DNA of 64,000 nt from Plasmodium coatneyi (Eukaryota > Apicomplexa > Aconoidasida > Haemosporida > Plasmodiidae): positions 1,178,001 to 1,242,000 of the forward strand of contig NC_033562.1 of NCBI RefSeq assembly GCF_001680005.1, in the 5' to 3' direction. Each line of letters opens with the position of its first letter. The stretch's first letter is position 1. The notes below the pieces were generated by a model. That model was given only the letters and a program-made list of their open reading frames with translations, searched no databases and was not told where the DNA came from. The translations under genes were made by a program, and so were the position numbers. Below, piece by piece: positions 11,568-23,000 of this stretch.

Positions 11568-14500
11568 ATGAGTGAATCAGAGTTGCAGCAGCTGCAGGTC
11601 CTTTGCGAGGCTATGTACTGGTAAGCAAGGAGAACATGTGCTAGGAAAATTGCGCATAAACACCAGTGAATAACCGGTGGATGTGTCATGGCGGCAGAGA
11701 GGGGGAAGTCGCTAATGGTTTTGTTTGTGCCACCTCGAACAACCCCCCCTGATAAATTTTTATCTCACTTTTTTTTATTTTTTTTTCCCACCCCCCCTCA
11801 CGCAGCGGAAATAAGGAAGAACAGAATCAAGCGCACACGATACTGTTACCCCTAGTGAACAATGTAGGGAACGTAAGCAAATTGAAAAACATCCTGGGGA
11901 ACACGAGCCATGTGCACACGCTAATTTTCACAACATCAGGGTTGCTTCAGTTAATCACAAACGAGTGGAACAAGATCGAGCAGAATGAGAAGGAGGAGTT
12001 AAAAGAATTCGTGTTGTCCTACTTGTACAACAAAGGAGTGGACCTTTTAAATTTATCCTCCAACGTGTTAGGAAATTTAGTGAGGTTGTATGTACGTATA
12101 GTAAAACTATCCTGGTTGGAAAATACGAATTATTCACTGATAATAAAGCAAGTGGATTATTTCCTAAATTCAGTAACGAGTCATTGGATAATTGGGTTGT
12201 ATATCTACGCAGCGCTCATAGAGGATATGCACCCCCAATGTGGAGTAAATTCCGCGAAGAATAGGAGGTGCGCAATTTCCTTTAGGGACTACGTACTGAA
12301 GGACATATTCAAAGTCGGCATAGAAACGCTCGAAGAGTTTGTAAAGGGAAGTATACGGATAGAATTAAGAATAGACGAAAATCGGTTGCTAATTAAAATA
12401 TTAGAATTAATATACAACAGTTTATCCTTTGATTTTATGGGTACAATGATAAATGATGAAAGTTTGGATGAAAATGTATCCCTCATGATACCCCAATCAT
12501 GGGACATATTTAACGAGAAGAATATTCCCAAGTTATTTTTCGATATGTATGAAATTTGTATGTCTGATGAGGATGACTTACGCAACTGTTGTGGTAAGTA
12601 CTGCTTGCGATCGTTAATACTACTAGGAGGGTTAAGGAAAACATTTTTTTCGAGTGAAAAACAGAAGACAAATTATATGAATGAATTTTTGGGAGGACTT
12701 AATAACATTATCGAGAAGAAAATTGGACTCCATGATGAGGATTGTTTCCATGAGTTGTGTAGACTGATAGGTAAAATTGACACAAGCATTCGGTTACAAG
12801 AATTGAGCACCTATCCAAACTTCCTCTCCTGGTGTCACAACATATATTTATTTACCATCGATGGAATGAAGAACTGGAAGTACCTCTGCAATAGTAAGCA
12901 TTACCTGCTGGGTATTTGGAGTAATATGCTAAATATAATTCCAGCCAAAGTGATAAAAGAAATAAATAGCCGTACGGATGAGAATGAACTGTTGAAGGAT
13001 GTCCTCAGTAATAAAAATATTTTCCTAAAAAAGAATCCAATTTCTAACAGCTTCAGTTCTCATGATATAGATAATAAGTTTTTAATAATTTGTGATTATA
13101 TTTACGACATTAGCATGATTTTTATTAACACCCGATTGGAGCTAGCCAAATACATTTGCGAGGAGGGAGACAACTGCGAAATGGAAAACCCCCTATACAA
13201 TGATGTGTTGCGGAGTGAACAACTGGAGCTTATTTCAAACCTGTCCAAATTGCAGTACCATTTTATTGGAGCTAAATTGCTGTCCATATTTTATGAACTG
13301 AAACATAACCACGAAAATAATTTGATCAGCAAAACGGTGTTCATTGAACAAACCACGTGGTTGGTTTTTATAATCGCCTCTATCATTTCGAGTAGCGCTG
13401 TATCAAACATGAAAAGCGCTTCGTATGACAATTTTAAGATAAACTCGGAACTCTGTTTTCTCGTTTTCTCCCTCATGGAACAGACGAACAAATCGCCTGA
13501 AGTTTTTGAGTACCTCGAATTTGCCTACCTAAACTGTCTAGAACTTTTTAAAAAAATCTACATCAGTGGAAAGAAAAATAATAACTTCCTCAAGGAGATG
13601 AAATCCGTTGCGATGAGAATTGGAAGTCCGTCCAGTGGGGGCACAGGGGGGAACACGGCCAATCCCCCTGGGGGAGATCATCAGCTACAAATGTCAAGCA
13701 TGATAACACCGGACGGGGTAGGAAGCAACGGGTTGTCCTTTACCTCTGGAAGTGCAGGAAATAATGTCACCTCACCCATGATGAATAATAACATGAATAA
13801 CTTTTCCACCCCTTCGTTAATTACAAATAACGATGATGAAGATAATAACGACCCGCTTATAGATTTAATTGTTAGTAAGATTCTATTCAATTTGAACAAC
13901 CGAACTGAATGCGAGCAAATTGTGAAGAGGAGTCTGGACCTGTTTCATGATCTGGTGTCCGGCATGAATATCGTATGCTTGGAGGATAAAACGCCCAAAC
14001 TTATCGTCTTCGCGAGGATGCTACTGAAAAATGAAAAGGTGCTAAACTTACTACACAATAGGGACAGTAAATTCTTAAAGGTAGCGAAATATTATAAGTA
14101 CAGAACGAATTACTACTTAATATTGACAAAACTGCTGTTCATGGAACAGAACCTCGTTTCGTCTTCCTTCGAAAAATATATCCTACCGATAAATAACCTT
14201 CTCGAATGCATTAAGAGAGAAATAAGCCTAAATGGGAAAGACATCATTTTGAAGAATAACGAAATAAAGTTGTCCTTCATTGGGGTACTCAGAGATTTAA
14301 GAGGAATCTGCATGGCGTGCAACAATGTAGAGACGTATAATATGTTTTTCAATTTTTTCATCAATAGCTACCCGTTGGAGGATAACCAAATGAATATTCT
14401 AACCTCCTTGGTAGATGTCATATGGGATAACTACAATATATGTATTCCTTTCCTCAAATTCATGTGCGAGTTTGTATACAACAAATCTCAGAGGATTACC

Positions 14501-15871
14501 TTCCCCAAGTCATCCCCCAACGGTATACTCCTTTTCAAAGTGGTATCCAACATACTAATTATCATTTCAAATAATTTGCTGCAGAAGGAGAAGTTTATGG
14601 ACATATATAAAGAGAAGTACAAAATTATCTCCCTTCTTCTAAACATGTTTAATAATTGCCTAAATGGGGATTTTGTCAATTTTGCCATTTTTGACCTGTA
14701 CAATGATGATATTCTGAACAACGCCCTAAACTTGGCCCTGAATTTATGTCTGGTTATCCCTACAAATGACCTACTCTCCTACATCAAGCACTTGAAGCCT
14801 TACTTTTCCTTCCTGGATTTAGTTACGAAGAATTTCTTCCAGCGAATTTTGAACCTTGAATTTCAGCTCATTGCTGATATTATTCACAACGTTAAGGAGG
14901 GCCTCTGTTCCTTTGACTACACCGTGTCTATGACGTGTTGCTCTATTCTGGACAACATTGTTACTTACATTTTTACTAACCGGAAGAGCTCCAACGAGCA
15001 GGGACAGGTATGATGACAGGGGGGTGTGGCGTGCAAACCGGGTGTGCAAGCGCCATTCCACGTTGATTTGTTCGTCATTACTTAACCTTCATTCCTACCC
15101 CCCCACAGATAATAAAGAACTTCTTGGAAAGCCAGCCGCAAGCCCTCAAGGAAGTGCTCAACCTGATGTTCCACTTGATCCTGGGAGGTAGGCAACACGC
15201 TAATAGCTCCTAAAGGGAATGTTCACCATTTCATCCCCACGAGTGCGTCTTTCCGTATCAGGCCCGTATGACGCCCTTATCACCTTTTACCCACTTCTCA
15301 CCCCCGCAGGCGATTTTGGCAGCACCTGGAGCATGTCGCAACCGCTGTTGGGTCTAATACTGCTAGACGCGCAGGGGTACTTCAAAATACAGGAGCAACT
15401 CATTTCGCAGCAGAGCGAGGAGAAGAAGCAAAAGTAAGTGACCCCCACAAAAGGGGAAATAAAGAAGGGTGTACACGTGAGAAATAAACCCCGTGGAAGG
15501 AATGTCAACCCCTTCTCCCCCATGATCACTCTTGACGGTGGTAAACCCCCCATCTGTTCAATCATTCATTTTGTTGTATCAACATTTTTTGCGTTTTTCC
15601 CCCCCTTCAGGCTGAGGCACAGCTTTTGCAAATTAATGGACCACATTGAGTCGAATTTGGCCCCCAACAACCGGGTAAGAAGGACACACCACCGCTGCGC
15701 ATGCATACCAACAGCCCCTTCGATTGAAAATGTGACCACTCTGTGGGGGGGCCAAATGTCGCCTCTAAATACACGCTGCACATGACCCTCTCCACCCGCC
15801 TACCTTTTTAGGAAAACTTTACGAGAAACCTGTATACCTTTGCCCAAGAAATTAGGAACATATTAATTTAG
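11568..15871 (+). CDS. XPO7: Exportin-7 (RanBP16-type karyopherin)
   Basis: Six exons: 11568-11620, 11806-15007, 15109-15187, 15310-15433, 15611-15674, 15812-15871. All junctions are GT-AG and the frame is kept, giving 1193 aa (human XPO7 is about 1087). Exportin-7 is an importin-beta family receptor that carries cargo through nuclear pores under RanGTP control. The family is shown by the N-terminal helical region with SWLEN and CAISFRDY segments, the FDFMGT and IPQSWDIF segments near residues 220-250, and a C-terminal WSMSQPLLGLILL segment encoded by exon 4 that matches the conserved end of XPO7. A disordered Gly/Asn/Ser/Met-rich insertion lies at about residues 625-700 (13630-13860). Exon 1 encodes only 17 codons, and the introns otherwise cluster at the 3' end. 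It runs in the same direction as SET4. Family assignment is strong; cargo is unknown. Confidence 0.93.
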
Positions 15872-16845
15872 GAGGACCCTCCACCACCGGTTCATCCTTC
15901 GCATTAGCCATTTTGAATATGATATTTCTACACTCCTTTCATTCACACCCTTTTTATCGTAATAAGCTTATAACTCACGCGAAAAGTTTATTTTTGTTTT
16001 ACTCCCCCTCTTTATTCGCCCGCGCGTGGAGCCACTCATTCACCCATGCGTGTTATCATTATTATTTTTTTGACAAATGCATTTATGCATGTATTCATTG
16101 TTCATTAAAATGTATTAAGTGCAGAAAAAAAAAAATGAGAAAATTTTTTTTTTTTTTTTTTTTTTTTCTTTTAAAGTAGAATAACTTAAATAACGCCACT
16201 TGTAAATTCTATATGTTCCCAATACAGTGAACAATTTTTTTTTTTTCCACACCTTTGATACGAATTTTTCGGAAGGAACATTTTTAGTGAAGCATGTTCG
16301 GAGGGTGCGCTGTGAATTTTTTTGGGAAAACTGCTAAAATGGATTTGCCTTTGTTTTCATGTAGAATAATTCTAAAATGAGGACAAGGGGAAAAAAATAA
16401 AGACAGGGGAAAAGGGGGGTTGTCCTCACCAATTGGTGCAATTCCTCCGTAGGTTTGTCATGGCTTTCCCTTTTTCCTGAATATATCTTAAACTTCTGAC
16501 ACTGAAAATGAGGCAATCTGTGTCCCTTTCCCCAAAATTGGGGTTACTCCTGTTTGTGAAAAAGAAAAAAAAAAAATGGACGACCCCCCCTTGGTTGAGC
16601 ACTCTGCATGCATAATACAGAACAGAAAAGAAATGAAGCGATGCACAGTGGACACGTTGCTGGTGCAAATGCTAATACGAAAATTTGCACGTTGCTATTT
16701 CCCCCGGGGGTACATTTTTCTATGTATTATTTTCCCCGCGTATAGAGAGGGTGCCACAAAATGCCCCAACTGAACGAACAACAGGAGGATTAACGCGAGT
16801 AAAGAAAAAGCAGCCCCCTTCAGACAACCAAACGAATCCCCCCAA
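15872..16845. other. Intergenic region, exportin-7 to SET4
   Basis: It holds the 3' end of exportin-7 and the promoter side of SET4. It contains a 24-T run (16144-16167), shorter A/T runs, and one TGCATGCA. No gene or RNA was recognised. Confidence 0.8.
16605..16612. promoter_or_regulatory. TGCATGCA octamer, candidate ApiAP2 site
   Basis: A perfect palindrome 241 bp upstream of the SET4 ATG, matching the known AP2 core. Its role is inferred. Confidence 0.35.
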
Positions 16846-19788
16846 ATGGCAGACAACCCAAACGAAGTAGAATTTTGCTCCCGCGTAATCAAATGGCGAG
16901 GAAAAAAGGATGAATGCAAAAACAACCAACGGAATGAAAAGAGCCCCAAAGTCTGGCTCGACTATTACAATGACATAGTGAGAGATGAGCTCAAGGACAT
17001 AAAAGCCAATACACTATTTAACGTGAAAAGAGACATGCTTACGAAAAAGGTATATCCCAAGAGTAAGAATTCCGCTCTATTGCTACATAATCCTTTCGAC
17101 TTTAATTTGAAAAAAACTCATCACGGAAATGAAGGCAAGGGCCATTCGGATGTGAGAGGTGGACACTCCAATGTGGACACAGAACGGAAGAAAAATTTTT
17201 TTTTCGAAGATTTTGTTTGGAATAACGAGTTGAGGAGATATGTCAAGTTGGAACGGGTAGACGGGGGACAACATAGGAAGAATGGCAAGCAGAGCGGAAC
17301 GCCTAGGCAAGGTGCCAACTGTGGGAGAAACAACTCCTGCATCGGATTGGACAACCGCGTAGGAGCCATCAATCACCAAACAAGTGGAACATCCCAAAAG
17401 AAATACACTAGTTTAAGCGGTGCACGGGGGTTAGCAACATTCCAGAGGGGGAATGAACCCGTAGCAATCGCGCAGCACCCAAATGATCACCCAAACGAAA
17501 GACACGGGGCTGATCTAAGTGTTCAGCAGAGCGCATACTATAGTGCTGGTCCCAATTCTTATACAAATGCTTTCCCAAACGAACAACATGGTGATAACTA
17601 CGGTGCACACCATAGAGGTGACCCTATTGCTGACCCTAGTGCCTTTCTCGCTGCTTACCAAAGAGGGTACCACAACGCTCAGTCCAGCACTCACACAAGT
17701 TCAAACTACAACGCTGCAGTGGTTACCCACCCCAACGAGCCCACGTCCGATGTGGCGCATCAAATCGGAGAGAACCTGAAAACCATGATCTTGGAAAAAT
17801 CACAGGCCCTCAAGAACGACACGATGAGAAATAATCATGGAGAGAACATCCTGATGGTCCAGGATAAGAAAACGGGGAGGGCGAAAATCGTGGCCAACAA
17901 AAGGATAGAAATAGGTCAGGTCATTTTTATAGAGGAATGCGTCCTGGAGACATCTATCCTGCTGGAGAATTTATGGGACACGTTCAATTCGTTGGACAAT
18001 GAGCAAAGAAGGAAGTTGGATAAAATTTGCGAGTATATGAATCTGGGGAGGGAAAATAGGAGCGGGGCACACACGCAGACAGCGTTATCGGCAGGGGTAC
18101 CCGCAGCGGTAGCGGAAGAAGAACTACCCAAACTGGGGAGCACAATGACAGAGGGTGGAAACACACCCCGTGTCATTTCCTACTGCCAGAGTGGAGAAAA
18201 AATGGACGAAAAATGCAGAAGACGCATAGCACATGGAGTACCCACAGGAAGTCACATCCAGGAAATTCGGGAAGTAAAAAGAAAAAAATCAACGAATGGA
18301 AAATTTGTAAACGACTTAATTAAATTCGAGACATTCACAGATGTACTAAAGAACTCCTTCATTTCGCCAAAGGATAAAACAAAAATAATGTTGTTTCAGT
18401 ATGCGTCCCTTTTAAACCACAGCTGCTTCCCGAACGCTAGCTACTCCTATATAGACCTTAACAAGATCTGCTTCATCTCCATGAGGACCATAAATAGGTA
18501 TGAAGAAATTACCATATCGCTGATAGATGAGCTGTATGCTTCCATCGAACATAGAAGAAGCAAATTAGATGAAGTGAAAAATGGAACTTGCTTCTGCAAC
18601 CGATGTTCACAAATAATTGACGAGGAAAGACACATCCTCTGTCCTCTCTGTAAATATTCCTACGTTAGGAAGGAGATAGATCCCAAATGTTTAAAAAGTG
18701 CATATCACAATAAAGGTAGCAATACCATCCAGTGGGGATATACCCCCTCCACAAGGGAAAAAGTTCACCTCCAAAGGGAAGTAACGAAAAGGTTATACCT
18801 CTCCTCCGAGGGTGACGAAGTTGGCACAACATGCTACTCTGGCAGGCATAACCAAATGGGGGGCATTACCAAAAAGAACATGAGAAAAACGGGAAGATAT
18901 TCTGAGGAACCCTCCATGCGTAGTGCCAGCAAAAACGATGAAGCCGAATTATCCATGTATAGTCAAAAGGGAATGCAAAATGCGAGAATGACCTTCCCGG
19001 ATGATACACACAATATAAGTGAACCCCCAGTGGGAAAATTTAATATACTCAAATTTGAACGAGGCCTAAACATAGCGAACATTCTGATGCTCATTTGGAA
19101 CACACAAAATGAAAGGAAGGAAATTGGCTGCTGTAGATTTCACAATAATGAAGACCTATGGATTTGTGATACCTGTGGTGAAGAAGTTTCTTCGTGTGCC
19201 CTCCCAGTAGAAAGTGAAAAAAATTTTACAAAGGAATATAAACTTTTAAGGGACATCATATGTAGGTACCAATTCGATAGTGAGTACAGTGTTGGATATA
19301 TTTTAAGTACCATTGAGAGGTCGCTTGTTTATATTATTGGCATTTTGGGAGAGAAGCACTGGCTATATGCATCGTTTAATTACCTCATGGCGGATTTATG
19401 CTTCTCCGTCTGCTGCTATAGTTCGGATGAGGCAAACTGGGATAGGTACCTCCTAAAAGGATTTAATTCGTTTCAAAATTTCTTGTGGTTTATTCAGACG
19501 AGGTCTCCACACTCCATTCACACTGATTTGGTACCCCTCGTGTTGAAATTTTTTCTTGTCTGTATTTATACATGCAATTATAAAACCCTTTATGAATTTG
19601 CGAGGTCAGGTTTTTTGGAATTGATCAGACAGAAATATGGCCCCTGGAACATTCCCTTCATGTGTCTCCATCTTTCCTTTGAAATGTGCTATGAGCACAT
19701 CAATCGAAACTTGCCCATATGCAGGGAGATCCTCCTCGTTATGGCCAACATGATTCGGGTGCGGCTCTTCGGGGAGCTCCCCCGCTGA
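16846..19788 (+). CDS. SET4: SMYD-like SET-domain protein, probable SET4
   Basis: A single exon of 980 aa starting at an ATG. Residues 1-330 are disordered (Asn, His, Gly-rich). A split SET domain follows. The SET-N strand starts near residue 335. After a long disordered insert come the NHSC motif (N524-C527), an EEITIS strand, and a post-SET CxCxxC cluster (CFCNRC). Two further Cys pairs (LCPLCK and WICDTCGEE) may bind zinc, and the C-terminal 250 residues look helical, as in the SMYD family. SET proteins usually transfer methyl from AdoMet to lysine. Two expected features are missing: the GxG of SET-N reads RAK, and the catalytic Tyr after EEITIS is Leu559. No MYND finger is seen. By position next to exportin-7 this matches Plasmodium SET4. 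The SET fold is strongly supported; enzymatic activity is doubtful. Confidence 0.88.
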   Translation: MADNPNEVEFCSRVIKWRGKKDECKNNQRNEKSPKVWLDYYNDIVRDELKDIKANTLFNVKRDMLTKKVYPKSKNSALLLHNPFDFNLKKTHHGNEGKGHSDVRGGHSNVDTERKKNFFFEDFVWNNELRRYVKLERVDGGQHRKNGKQSGTPRQGANCGRNNSCIGLDNRVGAINHQTSGTSQKKYTSLSGARGLATFQRGNEPVAIAQHPNDHPNERHGADLSVQQSAYYSAGPNSYTNAFPNEQHGDNYGAHHRGDPIADPSAFLAAYQRGYHNAQSSTHTSSNYNAAVVTHPNEPTSDVAHQIGENLKTMILEKSQALKNDTMRNNHGENILMVQDKKTGRAKIVANKRIEIGQVIFIEECVLETSILLENLWDTFNSLDNEQRRKLDKICEYMNLGRENRSGAHTQTALSAGVPAAVAEEELPKLGSTMTEGGNTPRVISYCQSGEKMDEKCRRRIAHGVPTGSHIQEIREVKRKKSTNGKFVNDLIKFETFTDVLKNSFISPKDKTKIMLFQYASLLNHSCFPNASYSYIDLNKICFISMRTINRYEEITISLIDELYASIEHRRSKLDEVKNGTCFCNRCSQIIDEERHILCPLCKYSYVRKEIDPKCLKSAYHNKGSNTIQWGYTPSTREKVHLQREVTKRLYLSSEGDEVGTTCYSGRHNQMGGITKKNMRKTGRYSEEPSMRSASKNDEAELSMYSQKGMQNARMTFPDDTHNISEPPVGKFNILKFERGLNIANILMLIWNTQNERKEIGCCRFHNNEDLWICDTCGEEVSSCALPVESEKNFTKEYKLLRDIICRYQFDSEYSVGYILSTIERSLVYIIGILGEKHWLYASFNYLMADLCFSVCCYSSDEANWDRYLLKGFNSFQNFLWFIQTRSPHSIHTDLVPLVLKFFLVCIYTCNYKTLYEFARSGFLELIRQKYGPWNIPFMCLHLSFEMCYEHINRNLPICREILLVMANMIRVRLFGELPR

Positions 19789-20049
19789 TAGCATGGCGCA
19801 CCAACATATTACGTCCATGTGAAGGCCGACACGCACGCCCACATTTTCCCCCCATGGGGTTATTTTTTAACCTTTTTAAAAAATAACATGACAGTTATTT
19901 AACACGAAAAATGTTGGCAATTCAAAAATTTGTAAAAGCGGTGGAGTTGGCGGGGCACACCACAGGGATGTGCGTCATAGGGGGGTTAATTAAAAGGGGA
20001 CAACGACCAGTGTGGCACTACTGCTGTACTACCACCGCTGTGACACCCC
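19789..20049. other. Convergent 3' gap, SET4/SKI2
   Basis: 261 bp between two stop codons facing each other. Both 3' UTRs must fit or overlap here. No ORF or structured repeat was seen apart from short A/T runs. Confidence 0.75.
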
Positions 20050-23000
20050 TCATTGCAAATAAAGCGACGTCATGAAAATGATGTCTCGGCGGAGCAGCGT
20101 GCAGGTGGTCTCCAGTCGTTCCGCCAAATCGACATTCCCAAGGTAGAGAAAGGCAATTTTGACCTTCCTGCAAAGGTCATCCAAACGTAATATTGACCTC
20201 ACTATGAGTCCTTCCTCCAGTTCGGACTGTTCCAACAATTCAGCAAAAGAGACACCGAGAGCCCACTTATAAGCAATGAACATAATTTTGAAGCTGCATA
20301 ATTTCCAGTGTTCTTCCGAGCTGATTTTCAAGCGAATAATTTTGTAAAATTCCTCAAATTGGCTATGAATATTTGTCAAGGCCATTTTAACATCCTGCAG
20401 ATTAACAGTAAGGTCTGGTGATTCTTCTATTTTTTTTTCTGGTGCAACAAAGCAGGACAGGACAGCTGCTATTTCCGGTGGGTTCAAATTATTCAAAATA
20501 TTTTCGAAGATAACCTGCGTGAGGGTAATTTCATCTGTCATGGTAATATAGCTAGCTATTTTCCCCTTAACCGTTAAATTGTGCTCCTCGTCAATAAAGG
20601 AGAAATGCCTGAGCACATCCAATCTTCCTTCTAAATCTTCATACAAATTGAGTGACTTGGCATTAATATTCCGTTCAATATTTTCAATATCGTTAATGCA
20701 GTTATTTCTTTCACACACAAGTTCGTAGTGCTTTTCTCTCATATTACATGAGTAGCACTGGGATTTTTTTAAGGCCTCTAAATAATCTGCCTGTTTTATC
20801 AGTACTGAGTAGAACTCACTCTTTAGGGATTTGAGCATTTTGGTCAAAACGAACGGCTCGAAATTTCCCTTCTCTATTAACCTATCTAATTCTAGACTGT
20901 ATAGAAGCATATTCTTGGGATTATTCAAAATGGCTGTCGTTTTTACATTTGGCAGAACGATAACTGTGTTCGTTATGATGGAAATGTGCTCCAGCGGTAC
21001 ATTGGAGCAGACCACGAAGTGCTTTTTCTGCATATCTGTGTCGAAGGAATTGTGGTGAAAGATTTGAACTCCAGTGGGGGTGCTCTGCTTGGAAAAGAGG
21101 TTTTTGTAATTTTCGAATATGTTCACATTTTCGTTGGTTAATCTGTTGGGTTGTGTAACTGAAGAGCGGTTCATTTGTGAGGGCCGCTTGACTCCATTTG
21201 GGGTGGTTCCCCCTGGTGCTTCTCCCCCCATTTTTTGGAGCAACTCCTCGTAGGTCATAAAGTCGGGCAAGATGAACAGGAAGAAGAACCTCTCATTGGA
21301 CTCTTCCCCCGTTCCGGAGTTCTGAAAAAAAATGCTATTCGGAGCAAAGTCCACCTTTTCATTTTTCTTGCTGCTACTTTTGTCACATCCGAGGTAGACG
21401 CCGTAGATGGAGCTGTGTATCGTGGCAATATTGTTGAGCAGCATGACTCTCCCGATGACGAAACAGTTGCTGCTTTTCGTGGTGAACAGCTTTCTGTGTA
21501 AACTCAATCCGATGTGTTTCAGTTTACAGTCAATCTGTACGTAGCTCTCAATTGGCGAGACGTACTTTACATCATTCGCATAGATGCACTGCACTTGTTT
21601 TATACTTTGCAATAATTTTTTTTTTCTCTTCAAGTCCTTCTTAAAGAGAGGAATTTGAACAGCTCTACAACTTTCCAAAAAGGAGCTGAAGAGCATTTTC
21701 TCTATATTGATTTGTTTATTGATGAGCAATTTTAGGATCATATTGTAGGTGACTTTAAATTTGCTCTTGAGACTAACTGCCTTTTGCATGAGCATTTCGG
21801 TTAGCTGCACCTGGTCTGGGATTTTATCTGGACAGTAGATGTACACATAGCCGTACTTATCGGAGGATCTCCTGCCCGCTCTACCGGACATTTGTGTGTA
21901 CTCCGATGAGGTAAGTATTCGCTTCTTCAATTGGTCATGCTTATAGATAGACGTAAAAACGACAGATTTAGCTGGCATGTTAATACCCATGGCAAACGTT
22001 TCAGTGGCAAACAATATTTTAATTAACCCTTTGGAAAAAAGGATCTCCACAATTTCCTTCAATATGGGGAGTAACCCACTGTGATGTATTCCTATCCCTT
22101 TTTCCAACAACTTTGTTAAAATTTTTATCTGATTGAGTTCCCTATCTTGTGTGCATAACTTTGCTATGGATTCTTTAATGAACAAATGCACCTTAGACTT
22201 GTGTTTATTGTCTAGGAAATTTAAATGGGGCATACTCTTGGCGTATGTTTCGCATTTTATTCTGGAGAAGCAGAAAAGAACTACTGGGAGTTTGTTGTCT
22301 TGTTCTAATTTTTTTATAAGTGCCTGCAGCTTTTGTATTTCCGTTTTCATATTCGCTTCATTTGCGAAGAGCTTCTGCCTTCTTTTCTGTTTGCAGTACT
22401 CGTTGTACGCAAGTGGTGGGTTACTATTTGTAATAGCTGGTCCCCCTGGTGATTGTTGCTTATTCTTCCCATCCTGGGGGTACTTCTTCCCGCTTGACGC
22501 TTGTTTGGTTTGCCCTCCATAACCGGCACCGGCGTGACCGGCACTGGCCTGCTCCTTCTCCCTCACCTTGGTGTAAATCTCCTTAAACGCGGAGGAGTAA
22601 ATTTTGTTATTTTCGTCCATAATTTGAAAAATCGAATCGTAGGCATAAATATAGTGCAGCAGCGGCACGGGTCTCTTCTTCGTCGAGATGGAAACAATTT
22701 CCTTCTTCTTCGTAAATCCTACCCAATCGGCAAACTCCAAATAGTTTGGCACCGTAGCGCTGAGGAGTAATATCTGCACATGAGGAGGTAACATAATGAT
22801 GGATTCCTCCCAAATGAATCCCCTCTCATTATCATTCACGTAGTGTACCTCATCAAAAATCACGCAGTGTATATTATTAATTATATTATCATTTATGTAG
22901 AGGAGATTTCTTAAAATTTCTGTTGTCATGATTAGGCAGTTTGCATTTACATTCATTTTTATATCCCCTGTTATTATTCCTACACTTTTGAAAATATTTT

